Source of the DNA: Pseudomonadota bacterium | GTDB taxonomy: Bacteria; Myxococcota_A; Polyangia; GCA-2747355 | Assembly: GCA_016702545.1 (NCBI GenBank) | Contig: JADJDT010000018.1 | Coordinates: forward strand, 102,930-166,929 | Direction of reading: 5' to 3' | Length of the DNA: 64,000 nt | Shown here: positions 39,716 to 49,841 of the stretch, piece after piece | Numbering within the stretch: position 1 is the stretch's first letter | Layout of the letters: each line of letters starts with the position of its first letter | Made by a program: the position numbers and the translations under genes | The notes under the pieces: model-generated | What the model was told of the DNA's origin: nothing | The model's input: the letters and a program-made list of their open reading frames with translations, nothing else | Databases searched by the model: none

Positions 39716-41729
39716 GGATCTCTTGCTCCACCTCAACGAGCTCGTGGATCAGCGCCCAGACCGTCTCGGCCTGGTGCTGCTCACGCGCTCGCCTGATGCG
39801 CGACTGAGCTCCGGTCAGCCTGATCAGCCGCCGCTTGTCCTGAGCCGCCGCCTCCCCGCTGCCCATCCGCTGCTGCTCGGCCCGCGCGATCCGTCCTTTG
39901 ACTGCCCCAAGGATCCGGTCGGCACGCCGTGCCGCCATCGAGGCCACGCAATCGTCGAACGCCTTGGTCCAATCGCCGTCCGCGAGATAGTCCTTCGCCG
40001 ACGCGGCGACCGCCACAGCGTCGCGCATCGTCACCGGCACGGTGCGAAGCAGCTCGACCACGTCGATGCGCCCGCTTCCATCGCGCGGGGCCGCCTCCGC
40101 GGCCGCATAGGTAGCCCGCAACTGCTCGTTTGTCAAAAGGATCGCCAGTCCAGCCTGCCGCGCGCGCGGCAGCAGGAGCGGATGGCCGAGCAGCAGCTTG
40201 AGCAGCTCGAGCTCGGAGCTCTCCGGGGCGTCCGCCGCGGGATCCGCCGGCACCGCCGCCCCGGCTCCGCCCTGCGGGCCCGCCCGCCCAACCTCCGACC
40301 TCGCCCCGAGGGTCGCCGCCGCAACCGCCGTGCGCGAACTCGCAGCGCCGCGCGGACCCGACGCGTTCGCCCCGCCCGCGGCCTCGCGCACGGCGCGCAG
40401 CACCACCCCGCGCTCCAGCCGCGCGGCGAAGCTGAGCCGGTCGACGTAGAGATCCTGCGCGACCCGGCTAGGCAGCAGACCGATGATCGGCGCCACTTGC
40501 TCGAGCAGGCGGGCACGACCGGGGATCGAGTCGTCGAGGGTCTTGCGCAGCTCGTCGATCAAATAGTCGACGGCGGGCACCGCATCGTCGAGCACCCGCT
40601 GCAGCGCCGCGCGGCCCCCCTTCCGCAGCAGGCTGTCCGGATCCTCGCCAGCCGGCACCACGCCGATCTTGGCCTCGAGGCGGCCCTCCAGCAGCGCGCG
40701 AACGGACTTGAGGGCCGCAGCCCGCCCGGCGTCGTCGCCGTCGAAGATGGCCACCACGGCCGGCGCGAAGCGACCCAGCAAGCGCACCTGCGCGACGGTC
40801 AAGGCCGTCCCCATCGGAGCGACCGCCGACCGGAAGCCGTGCTGAAACAGCTGAATCACGTCGAAGTTGCCCTCGACCAGCAGCGATTGGCCCCCTTGGC
40901 GGATTCCGGTCGCCGCCTGCGCCATGCCATAGAGCACCTCACCCTTGCGATAGAGCACGGTCTCGGGGGTGTTGAGATACTTGGGTCCCGCGTCCGCGCG
41001 CCGCTCGGAGGAGGCCCCGCTCGGCGCGATCAACCGGCCACCGAAGCCCAAGACCTCGTCCCCGGGCCCGACCACCGGGAAGATGATGCGGTTCCAAAAG
41101 CGGTCGCGAAAGCCGTCGCCGTGTCGGCGGCGCACCACCAAGCCGAGGCGCTCGGCGAGCTCGAGCGCGACACCCGCCTCGGGCAGCTTCTGCGCCAGCA
41201 GCGTGCCCGCCGGCGGCGCGTAGCCGATCTGAAAGAGCTCCGCCGTCGCCCCGTCGATGCCACGCTCGGCCAGGTAGGCACGCGCCGGCTCGCCGATCGG
41301 TGCCTGCAAACAGCGCGCATAGAGCACCGCCACCCGCGCATTGAGCTCGCGGGCGCGCTCGCGCTCGCTGCGCTGCTCGGCGCGCTCGCGCGCCTGCTGC
41401 GCATCGGGCGAGGACCCTCCCTCGCGCAGCACCTCCACGCCCGCGCGGCGGCCGAGGTCTTCGATGACCTCGCCGAACGCTCGACCCTCGACCTGCATCA
41501 GGAAGGCGATCACGTCGCCGCTGGTGTGACAGCCGAAGCAGTGGAAGAAGCCGCGCAGCGGATTGACGTTGAACGAGGGCGTCTTCTCCTCGTGAAAGGG
41601 GCAGAGGCCCTTGAAGCTCGCGCCGGCTCGCTTGAGCTGGACATGGCGCCCGATCACCTCGACGATGTCGGTGCGCTCACGAATCTGCGCCACCACGTCT
41701 TCGGCAATCCGGCTCACCACGCACCCCAC
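39702..41729 (-). CDS. dnaG: DNA primase DnaG
   Basis: This primase has up to 675 residues. The N-terminal CHC2 zinc finger (CPFHEEKTPSFNVNPLRGFFHCFGC), the primase catalytic core (GFGGRLI, YGMAQA) and the TOPRIM motif (SLLVEGNFDVIQLFQHGF, then AIFDGDDAGRAA) are all present. The C-terminal part, rich in Ala/Gly, holds the DnaB-interacting helical region. It makes RNA primers at replication forks. The start is uncertain: GTG codons at 41729, 41720 and 41717 are possible. It overlaps rpoD by 14 bp, so the two are probably transcribed together. Confidence 0.96.
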
Positions 41730-41740
41730 GCACAGGTCCC

Positions 41741-41826
41741 CGCCCGCAGCCCTCCCCGCCCGCAGCCCTCCCCGCCCGCAGCCCTCCCCGCCCGCAGCCC
41801 TCCCCGCCCGCAGCCCTCCCCGCCCG
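41741..41826. repeat. 16-bp tandem repeat upstream of dnaG
   Basis: Five perfect copies of CGCCCGCAGCCCTCCC and a partial sixth run from 41741 to 41826, ending 12 bp before the dnaG reading frame. The array occupies half of the 171-bp gap between birA and dnaG, in the expected leader or promoter of the dnaG-rpoD operon. On the dnaG mRNA strand the unit reads GGGAGGGCTGCGGGCG, so each copy contains a GGAGG-like sequence. Confidence 0.92.
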
Positions 41827-41900
41827 AAACCCGCGTTCCCCGCGCCCAGCGGAATCGAGTTGCAGCTAAGCGACCGTGTGTAGCACCCGTCCCCCGCTTG

Positions 41901-42767
41901 TCAATCGCGCCCTTCCGCCCGCGCCCCGGCCTGGCGCGGACCCAGCAGCACGTCGCCCGCCAGCAGGCGGCGCTCGCGACCCTCGGCGTCGCGCACGCGC
42001 AGCGCCCCGTCGGCGTCGATGCCGCTGACGACGCCGGCCACCGCGCCCTGGGGCGTGGTCACCACCACGGACTGCCCCAGCCCCGCTGCCAGCGCCGTCC
42101 ACTGCTGCAGCACGGGGCCGAGCTGATCGCGTAGCGCGGCCTCGAGCGGCGCTTCGAGCGCGGCGAGCGCGGCCGCTAGCACCGTCGCGCGACCAATCGG
42201 CGCACCGTGCTCCCGCCGCAGCGAGGTCGCCGTCGCGCTCAGCTCGTCCGGAAAATCGAGCTGGTTGACGTTGATGCCGATGCCCACCACGGCGTGCCGC
42301 ACTTCCTGCGCGTCGGCCGCCAGCTCGACCAGCACCCCGGCCAGCTTGCGCCCACCCACGAGCAGGTCGTTGGGCCACTTGAGCTGGGGCGCGCACGGCA
42401 ACCAGGGAGCCAGCGCCTGCGCCAGACCGACCCCCACCGCCAGGCTCAGCGGCGGCAGTCGTGGCGGACGCCAGCCCGGCCGCAGCAGCAGCGAGAAGGT
42501 CAGGTTCTGGCCGGGGGCGGCCTGCCAGGAGCGGCCCCGCCGACCACGACCTTGCGATTGCGCCTCCGCCACGACGACCGTCCCGGCGGGCGCCCCCTGC
42601 TGCGCCAGGTGCGTCAGCACGTCGTTGGTGCTCGTCACCTCGGTGCGGTGGTGGTAACGACGACCGAGCCACTGGGTCGCGAGGCGGGGCCCCACCGCCT
42701 CCGTGTCGAGCACGTCGTCGAGCACGTCCTCGACCGCTGCGGCCGGGGGGGCGACAGCGCTGCTCAT
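41901..42767 (-). CDS. birA: biotin-[acetyl-CoA-carboxylase] ligase
   Basis: This 288-residue enzyme activates biotin with ATP and attaches it to the biotin carboxyl carrier protein. Key motifs are TSTNDVL, the biotinyl-AMP loop QGRGRRGRSW, FSLLLRPGW, LKWPNDLLVGGRKLAGVLVE and VGIGINVN, followed by a C-terminal SH3-like domain (VVVTTPQGAVAGVVSGIDADGALRV). The DNA-binding N-terminal domain of bifunctional BirA is absent, so it is a pure ligase. The ATG at 42767 overlaps the preceding gene's stop (ATGA). Confidence 0.94.
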   Translation of the reverse strand: MSSAVAPPAAAVEDVLDDVLDTEAVGPRLATQWLGRRYHHRTEVTSTNDVLTHLAQQGAPAGTVVVAEAQSQGRGRRGRSWQAAPGQNLTFSLLLRPGWRPPRLPPLSLAVGVGLAQALAPWLPCAPQLKWPNDLLVGGRKLAGVLVELAADAQEVRHAVVGIGINVNQLDFPDELSATATSLRREHGAPIGRATVLAAALAALEAPLEAALRDQLGPVLQQWTALAAGLGQSVVVTTPQGAVAGVVSGIDADGALRVRDAEGRERRLLAGDVLLGPRQAGARAEGRD

Positions 42768-43570
42768 CGAAAGAACGCCCGGTGGAGCGCCGCGCTGACC
42801 ACGTTGCAGGCCGCGTGAAAGAGCGTGCTCGCGCCGATCGTGCCACTGACGGAGCGCAACCAACCGAAGAGCAGCGCCGGAAAGAACACCGCCAGGCGCA
42901 GCGGATCGAGATCGACGACCACGTGCGCCAGCGCGAAGAGCAGCGCGTTGACGAACAAGGCCTGCCCGACGGCACCGCCCCCCGGGCGCCAGCGCGCCGG
43001 CCACAGGCGGTCGAGTCGCGTCTGCACGAAGCCGCGAAAGAAATACTCCTCGGGCAGCGCCACGACGACGAGCTGCTCGAGGTACAGGCGCGCCAGCGGC
43101 GCCAGTGGCTGCCAGCGGGCGCGGGCCCAACCACCGACGAAGCGGGGACAGAGCTGGCGATAGGCGGCCGGCAGGACCACGCCCGCGCGGCGCGGCAACC
43201 AGCCACAGACGACGCGGTAATAGGCCACGAGGCCGCCGGCGAAGGCCGGGAAGCAGCAGACCGCGGCGAGCACGAACCAAGCGACGGCCGGGCGCCACGG
43301 CCGCCAGGTCAGGCCATAGGGCACGAAGCTCTCACCGCGCCGCGCGATCAGCTCGGTGGGCACAAAGAGGAAGAGCGCGGCAACGATCAGCTGGAGGTTG
43401 TCCCGCAGCCAGGGCACCAACGCCCCGAGCTGCGCCACGACCACGCAGGCACCGAGGACGCAGCCATAGGCCAGCAGGGTCGAGGCGAGCCGCGCGGGCG
43501 CCGCAGTCCCCTCCGCGGGCGCCTCGCGCTGCGCGTGCTGTGGCGGGCCGCCGAGCATGGCGCGCATCAT
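42764..43570 (-). CDS. CPBP-family glutamic intramembrane protease, myxosortase (MrtC)-like
   Basis: From the ATG at 43570 (GAGGG 8 bp upstream) the product is 268 residues with about seven membrane helices. The CPBP/Abi signature is clear: EEYFFRGFVQTRL (EExxxR), FALAHVVVDLDPLRLAVFFPALLFGWLR (His) and LFHAACNV (His). The FFPALLFGWLRSVSGTIGASTLFHAACN segment resembles the myxosortase MrtC type described for processing MYXO-CTERM proteins; assignment to that subfamily is from memory of its pattern. The gene is coupled to birA by an ATGA overlap and divergent from the FolB fusion gene. Confidence 0.85.
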   Translation of the reverse strand: MMRAMLGGPPQHAQREAPAEGTAAPARLASTLLAYGCVLGACVVVAQLGALVPWLRDNLQLIVAALFLFVPTELIARRGESFVPYGLTWRPWRPAVAWFVLAAVCCFPAFAGGLVAYYRVVCGWLPRRAGVVLPAAYRQLCPRFVGGWARARWQPLAPLARLYLEQLVVVALPEEYFFRGFVQTRLDRLWPARWRPGGGAVGQALFVNALLFALAHVVVDLDPLRLAVFFPALLFGWLRSVSGTIGASTLFHAACNVVSAALHRAFFR

Positions 43571-43682
43571 AGCATCGCCCTCGCGCGCCGATGGCTGCGC
43601 CATACGGGTCACGGCGTGCGGCGGGTCTGTGCTAACGTGCTTCGCGCCGCGCCGGGATCCTCGTCGGCGTCGCGAGCGCAGC

Positions 43683-45029
43683 ATGGCCACCGTCTTCGTC
43701 GAGCAGCTCACGCTCCCCGCCTCAATCGGCGTCTGGCCCGAGGAACACCAGCGCAAGCAGTCCGTCAGCCTGGACGTCGAGCTGACCGTCGACGACGCAG
43801 AGCTGGCCGCAGCCGCCGATAGCCAGCGGCTGCGCGACACCCTCGACTACCGGCGCATCGCCGAGCTCGCCGAGCGCGTGGTGGGCCTCCGGCACTATCC
43901 GCTGGTCGAGACCCTGGCCCACGAGCTGGCTCGCGCCACGCTGAGCCTGCCCGGGGTGCAGCGCTCGCGGGTGCGCCTCCGCAAGCTGCACTGCGTCCCG
44001 CAGGCCGAGGCCGCCGGCGTCGAGGTCTGCTGTGACGCGGATCGGCTCGACCTACCCTGTACGCCCGTGGACCCCGCGACGGTGAGCGCGACCCCGCCGG
44101 CGATCGCGATCGTCGGCGGCGGGGTCGCCGGCCTCAGCGCCGCGCTCTGGTGCTGGCGCTTGGGGCACCCTGCGCTGCTGATCGATCCCGCGCCGACCCT
44201 CGGCGGGCAGCTCTGGCTGGCCACCGATCCGCTACCGGACCTGCCCGCCATGCCCCCGCTATCCGGTCCAGTGCTGGCGCGACGGCTGCTGCGCCAGTTT
44301 GCGGCGCACGGCGGCCGTTGGCTGCGCGGTCAACTCGAAGGTGTCGACCAGGCGGCCGCCCCGCCGCGGGGGGCGACGCTGGCGCTGAAGCTCGCGGCCG
44401 ACAGCGGCCGCTTGACGTTGGCCTGCCCGGCCCTGATCGTCGCGACGGGCGTGCGACGCCGACGGCTCGCGGCGCCTGGTGCCGCGGAGCTCGCCGACCG
44501 CGGCGTGCTCGAGGCCCTGCCGCCCGATCCGAGCACCCTCGAGGACCAGCCGATCGCCATCGTCGGCGGCGGTGACAGTGCCTGCGAGGCGGCCCTGACC
44601 CTGCTGCCCTACGCCTCGCAGGTGACCCTCGTGCACCGCGGCGCCGAGCTCTCGGCGCGCGCCCCGCTGCAGCAGGCGATCCGCGCTCAGCCGCGGATCA
44701 TCGTGCTGACGGGCGCTGAGGTGGCGCGACTCCACGGCACCACCCACCTGGAGGCCGTCGAGCTGGGCGACGGCCGAAGGCTGGCCACGCCGTGGCTGTT
44801 GGTGGCGATTGGCTGGCAGCCCAACAGCGAGGCGCTGCCCGCCGCTTGGCTCGATGGCGGGGGCTTCGTGCGCTGTGACGCGGAGCTGCGCGTGAGCCGC
44901 GACACGCGGGTCTTCGTCGCCGGCGACCTCCGCAAGCCGGCCGCTGCCTCGGTCGCCGCGGCCGCCGGCGACGGCGCCTGCGCGGCGAAGAGCGCCGTGC
45001 GGCAAGTCGAGCGCGACGCGCGGGCCTGA
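43683..45029 (+). CDS. dihydroneopterin aldolase (FolB) fused to a thioredoxin-reductase-like flavoprotein
   Basis: This single open frame of 448 residues contains two domains. Residues 1-115 are FolB: VFVEQLTLPASIGVWPEEHQRKQSVSLDVEL with the catalytic Glu of WPEE, TLDYRRIAELAERVV, LVETLAHELA and RVRLRKLHCVP with the Lys. From about 138 begins a two-dinucleotide-fold oxidoreductase: AIVGGGVAGLSAALWCWRLG (FAD), IVATGVRRRRL, AIVGGGDSACEAAL (NADPH) and VFVAGDLR. The CxxC of thioredoxin reductases is missing, so it is closer to ferredoxin-NADP reductase-like or disulfide-independent members. FolB makes a folate precursor; the role of the flavoprotein is unknown. A GTG near 44080 could start a separate protein, but no stop lies between. 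Confidence 0.85.
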   Translation: MATVFVEQLTLPASIGVWPEEHQRKQSVSLDVELTVDDAELAAAADSQRLRDTLDYRRIAELAERVVGLRHYPLVETLAHELARATLSLPGVQRSRVRLRKLHCVPQAEAAGVEVCCDADRLDLPCTPVDPATVSATPPAIAIVGGGVAGLSAALWCWRLGHPALLIDPAPTLGGQLWLATDPLPDLPAMPPLSGPVLARRLLRQFAAHGGRWLRGQLEGVDQAAAPPRGATLALKLAADSGRLTLACPALIVATGVRRRRLAAPGAAELADRGVLEALPPDPSTLEDQPIAIVGGGDSACEAALTLLPYASQVTLVHRGAELSARAPLQQAIRAQPRIIVLTGAEVARLHGTTHLEAVELGDGRRLATPWLLVAIGWQPNSEALPAAWLDGGGFVRCDAELRVSRDTRVFVAGDLRKPAAASVAAAAGDGACAAKSAVRQVERDARA

Positions 45030-45138
45030 TCGCCCCAGCGAAGGGAGCCGCAGCGCCCCAGCCAGGGGCCGGCCAATTTAGCGCACGCGGCGCCGGGCTC
45101 TCGCGGTAAGATCACGGCAGCAAGGGCCTCGCAACACC

Positions 45139-46587
45139 GTGAGCTTCTCGACCGTCAACTGGCTGCTGATCGTCGTCGGCTATCTGCTGGCGTTCTTCAC
45201 CAGCTTGCACATCGTGCTGCAGCGACGCGAGCCCACGGCGACGATGGCCTGGATCCTCGGCATCGTGCTGATCCCCTACCTCGGCGTGCTGGTCTACGTG
45301 CTGATCGGCCGGCGCCGCCTCAACCGCCAGCTGCGACGCCGGCGCGCCCAGGCCACCGCCATCGAGCCACGACTGGCCAGTGCATTGGTCGATGACGAGG
45401 ATCTGCTGACCGGAGAGCAGCGACCGATGCTGGCCCGGGCCGAGGTCAACATCCTCGCGCGCCTGAGCAGCCGCGTCGGCTGCCGTTGGCCCACCGTCGG
45501 CAACAAGGTCACGCTGATCGTCGACGCCGAGCAGACCTACGCCGCGCTCGAACAGGCGATCGAGGCGGCCCAGCACCACGTTCACTTCCAGTTCTACATT
45601 TTTCAGCCCGACGACACCGGCCGCCGTTTTCGCGAGTTGCTGGTGCGCAAGGCCCGCGCGGGAGTGCAGGTGCGGGTGCTGACGGACGGCGTCGGCAGCT
45701 GGGGCATCGAGGACTTCCTCCAGCCCTTGGTGCAGGTCGGCGGCCAGCACGCCCAGTTTCAGCCCGTCGGCCGGCTCAGCCGCCACTGGCATCCGAATCT
45801 GCGCAACCACCGCAAGGTGGTGGTCGTCGACGGCTCGGTCGCCTTCGCCGGTGGCTGCAACATCGGTGACGAGTATACCGGCCGCCGGCGACCGGCCAGT
45901 TATTGGCGCGACACGCATCTACGGATCGAGGGCCCGGCCGTGACCCACGTGCAGGAGGTCTTCGCCGACGACTGGTTCTTCGCCGCGGGCGAGGAACCGG
46001 ACGAGCGCAGCTGGTTCCCCGAGAACCCGGCGCGCGGCGAGGCGATGGTGCACATCGTCGCCAGCGGCCCCGACAGCGACCCGCCGCCGATCCAGCGCAT
46101 CTTCTTCGCCGCGGTCAGCTCGGCGACCGAGCGGATCTACCTCACCACGCCCTACTTCGCGCCCGATCAGGCCCTGCTGATGGCGCTCGAGACGGCGGCG
46201 ATGCGCGGCGTCGACGTGCGCTTGCTGCTGCCGCAGAAATCCGACGCCCCGTTGATCCTCCACGCCGGGCGCTCCTACTATCAGGAGCTGCTGGGGAGCG
46301 GCATCCGGATCTACGAGTACGAGCGAGGGATCCTGCACGCCAAGACGATGGTCGTCGATCGAACCTGGGCCACGGTCGGTTCGGCCAACATGGATATGCG
46401 CAGCTTCCGCCTCAATTTCGAGATCAATGCGGCCATCTATGGGGCCGCCTTCGCCGATCAGCTGACGGCCGTCTTCGAGCACGACCTCCGCCTGGCCCAC
46501 GAGATCCGCAGCGAAGAACTCCGCAACAAACCGCCGCTGCAGCAGTTCGCCGAGAGCCTGGCCCGGATCCTCTCACCGATGCTCTGA
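45139..46587 (+). CDS. cls: cardiolipin synthase
   Basis: The GTG start gives 482 residues. It has two N-terminal membrane helices (LLIVVGYLLAFFTSLHIVL and MAWILGIVLIPYLGVLVYVLIG), then two phospholipase-D HKD motifs: NHRKVVVVDGSVAFAGGCNIGDEY, and HAKTMVVDRTWATVGSANMDMRS. This matches bacterial ClsA-type enzymes that condense phosphatidylglycerol to cardiolipin in the inner membrane. Length is normal. It ends 15 bp inside the convergent MopE-repeat gene. Confidence 0.94.
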   Translation: MSFSTVNWLLIVVGYLLAFFTSLHIVLQRREPTATMAWILGIVLIPYLGVLVYVLIGRRRLNRQLRRRRAQATAIEPRLASALVDDEDLLTGEQRPMLARAEVNILARLSSRVGCRWPTVGNKVTLIVDAEQTYAALEQAIEAAQHHVHFQFYIFQPDDTGRRFRELLVRKARAGVQVRVLTDGVGSWGIEDFLQPLVQVGGQHAQFQPVGRLSRHWHPNLRNHRKVVVVDGSVAFAGGCNIGDEYTGRRRPASYWRDTHLRIEGPAVTHVQEVFADDWFFAAGEEPDERSWFPENPARGEAMVHIVASGPDSDPPPIQRIFFAAVSSATERIYLTTPYFAPDQALLMALETAAMRGVDVRLLLPQKSDAPLILHAGRSYYQELLGSGIRIYEYERGILHAKTMVVDRTWATVGSANMDMRSFRLNFEINAAIYGAAFADQLTAVFEHDLRLAHEIRSEELRNKPPLQQFAESLARILSPML

Positions 46588-49582
46588 CGAGCCCGCCGCA
46601 GGCTGCGGCGCCGCTCGAGCGCCGCGCCGAGCATCGCTCAGCACGCGCCGCCGGCGCCGGCGCACGAACCACCTTCGCACCAGCACCAGCAAGGCCACGA
46701 CGGCGGTCAGCAGCCGCCACCACAGCCCGCCCGCAGACCCCGACGAACGCCCAGCAGCACGACAGCTGCACCCACCCTCGCCGCCGCCCCCCGGCGCACT
46801 CGAGCTCGGCCGCCGGCACGACCCCATCGCAGTCGTTGTCCGCCAGATCGCAGATCTCGTTCGCCCCGGGGAAGACCTGCGGGTCACGATCGTTGCAGTC
46901 CCAGCCCGGGCACTGCGGCCCAATGCCCTCGCCATCGCCGTCGCGGTCGCGGCAGATCAGGCAGCCCTCGTCGATCGAACCGTCGCAGTTATTGTCCACA
47001 CCGTCGGCGCAGAGTTCCAGCGCCCAGCCGTGAATCGCTGCGTCGCCGTCGTTACAGTCGGCCTTGGCGCAACCACCGCCCGTGCCCCACCCGTCGCCGT
47101 CCGCATCCACACAGGCCACACCGCTGCAGCCATCGTCGATCGTGCCATCGCAATCGTTGTCGACGCCGTCACCACAGACCTCGGTCGCCCAGGGGTGCAC
47201 GGCCGCCACGTCGTCACGGCAGTCGACGAGCTTGCAGGCCCGCCCCACGCCCCAACCGTCTCGATCGGCATCGCGGCAGTCCACGCCCTTACAGCCATCG
47301 TCGATCGTCCCGTCGCAGTCGTCGTCGAGCCCGTTGCCGCAGACCTCCGTCCGACCCGGCGCGCGCGTCGGGTTGCGATCGTCGCAATCGGGCTGTCCCA
47401 CCACCGCCCGGCCGACGCCCGCCCCATCGCCATCGCCGTCGATGGCGCCAGGACAGCCCTCGTCGATCGTGCCATCACAGTCGTCGTCGAGGCTGTTGCC
47501 GCAGCTCTCGCTGACCCCGGGCTTGGTGGCGAACGACTCGTCGTCGCAGTCCTGCCGCCGCGGACAGCCCTCGCCCACCCCGAAGCCATCGCCATCGCGA
47601 TCCACGCAGGCCCGCCCGCGACAACCGTCGTCGGCGACGCCGTTGCAGTTGTCGTCGTCCTTGTCGCCGCAGGTCTCGCGCGCCGTCGGAAAGAGCCGCT
47701 CGTTGCCGTCGTCGCAGTCCTGCAGCACGCAGGCCGCGCCGCGACCCCAGCCATCGCCATCACCGTCGACGCAGGCCACACCGGGGCAGCCGTCGTCGAC
47801 GGTCAGGTCGCAATCGTCGTCGAAGCCGTTACCGCAGACCTCGCTGGCACCAGGGCGCACCTCCGGATTGCCGTCATCGCAGTCGGAGGTGCCCCAACAG
47901 TCCGGACCCACCCCCGCCCCATCGCCGTCCGCATCGCTGCAGCGCGCGTAGGGGTGAACCTGCGCGTTGGCATCGTTCGGGTCGGCCAGCGCGCAGCCCG
48001 CACCGATGCCCCAACCATCGCCATCGCCGTCGCGGCAGGCGACGCCGGCGCACCCGTCGTCGACCGTCAGGTCGCAGTCGTCATCGACGCGATTGCCGCA
48101 GCGCTCCAGCGTCCCGGGATGGCGCAGGCGGTCACCGTCGTCGCAATCGGGCACCCCCGTACAGCCGGGTCCCACCCCCCACCCATCGCTGTCACGATCG
48201 ACGCAGGTCGCGCTCGTCGGCTCTCCCTGCGCCGGGCCCCACGGATAGACGTTCGGGTCGACATCGTTGGGGTCGGCCAACACGCACGACTCGCCGATCC
48301 CGAAACCGTCGCCGTCACCGTCCACGCAGGCCACGCCGGGGCACCCGTCATCTGCCGTCAGGTCGCAATCCTGGTCGAGACCATCGCCGCAGCGCTCGAC
48401 AGCGCCAGGTCGCACCGTCGCATCGCGGTCGTTGCAGTCCGGCACGCCCGCGCAGGCCGGGCCCACGCCCACGCCGTCACGATCGCGATCGACACAGCCC
48501 GCCCCGCCCGCTCCACCCCCCTCGCCCCCGCCCTCCCCGCCACCACCGACCCGCAGCTCGATCACCTGACTGGCGTTGTTCCCCTCGTCGGGCTCGGCGA
48601 TCAGCTGATCCGCGTCCAGCAGCACCGACGAGCGGTAGGTACCGCCCGGCGTCCCCGCCCGCTGCAGCGACAACTCGACGCACTGCTTCGGCGCCAGGCC
48701 GTTGACGACCCGCGTCTGGTCGCCGGGCCGACGGCCCTCCGAGCCCCCGCTCGCGGGGTCGTCGTAGAACAGATCGGCGAAGACCAGGGGCGCCGTGGCG
48801 TCGCCGCGATTGCAGACCTCGAGTTCGTAGCGCACGGTCGTCCCGTCGACGCGCGCGCGAAAGGCCCCCACCGCCGGATCGGCGTTGTACACGCCATAGC
48901 GCAGCGGGCTGCTGACGTTGTTGGCCTCGCGGCACTCGGCGACGGCCAGCGCGCCGCGATCGACCGCCGCCCAGGCCACCGCATTACCATTGGGACGGTT
49001 GCCCGCTGCGTGCTCCACATCCTTGCAGGCACCGACCGCCAAGCCCGCCAGCGGCTCGAAGGATGGACCGGGGTCGCTGGGTGCAGGCGGCGTGGCGTGG
49101 TTGGGCCAGAACACCACGCGCGTCTGCCCCGAGGCCTGCGAACCGACATTACAGACGCGGGCCTTGAGCGTCACCGCCGCACCGTCGGCGGTGCCACTCA
49201 GCGCGCTGACCTGCAGATCGGGCCCGACACAGACCTCCAGCGGCCCCAGCACCGCACCATCGCCGAGCCGCGCCCAGCTGCGATACGCCCCGACCGGCGC
49301 GGCACTGCGCACGAAACTGGCGTCGGCGCAGGCATCCACGGCCGAGGGCGGCGCGGCCTGCGTGGCATCCGCAGCATCGGCACTCTGGGGGGCGGAGGGG
49401 CGGTCGAAGAACAGGCCGATCTGACCGCCGCCGCCCGAGCAGACGGTCACGGTGTAGCGCACCGTCGTGCCGTCGACGCTGCCTCGCAGCGTGCCCCCGC
49501 CCTCAGCGGCCCGTGACGCCGCAGCCCATCCCAGCAGCAAAGCCAGGGTAACGCCCTCGACGACACGCACGCCTCGACCCAT
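46573..49582 (-). CDS. secreted MopE-repeat protein with CARDB-like domains and MYXO-CTERM tail (frameshifted)
   Basis: The start at 49582 gives a signal peptide (VVEGVTLALLLGWAAASRAA) and a mature protein of about 970 residues. The N-terminal third has CARDB-like segments (DLQVSALSGTADGAAVTLKARV...). Then come about eleven MopE-type metal-binding repeats of the pattern DxDGDGxGxGxxC...DCDDxxxxxxPxxxExCGxxxDxDCDxxxDDGC, rich in Asp. After ELECAG the sorting tail GGCSC...WWRLLTAVVALLVLVRRWFVRRRRRR, a MYXO-CTERM signal, is in another frame that stops at 46573. One extra G in the six-G run near 46789-46794 joins them. It is probably anchored or processed at the cell surface. Without the repair the frame runs to 46424 with an unrelated tail. 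Confidence 0.82.
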
Positions 49583-49841
49583 CGCCCCGAAACCGTAGCG
49601 GCCCGCTCCGGGGTGGTCAAGGCAGGCCCATGACCCGCCCGCACCCCCAGCCCCTCTCAGCCCTTCGGCCCGCGAGCAAAAACGCAGCCGCTCGGCCCGA
49701 GGTCCCCGCGAATGGCGAATTGATCTGCGACGAGAGCGGGGGCTATGCTGCGCGCGCCGCGGCCAGGCGCGTAGGAGCCGTCCGTGGCTGCAACGTCAGC
49801 GCCGAGGTGATCCCCTTGTCCTTCAGCCCAGGTTTACTTCC

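Noticed and set aside
47000..48500. Regular repeats that could suggest a CRISPR array
   Set aside because: They are degenerate coding repeats of the MopE type, in frame, without identical repeats and unique spacers.
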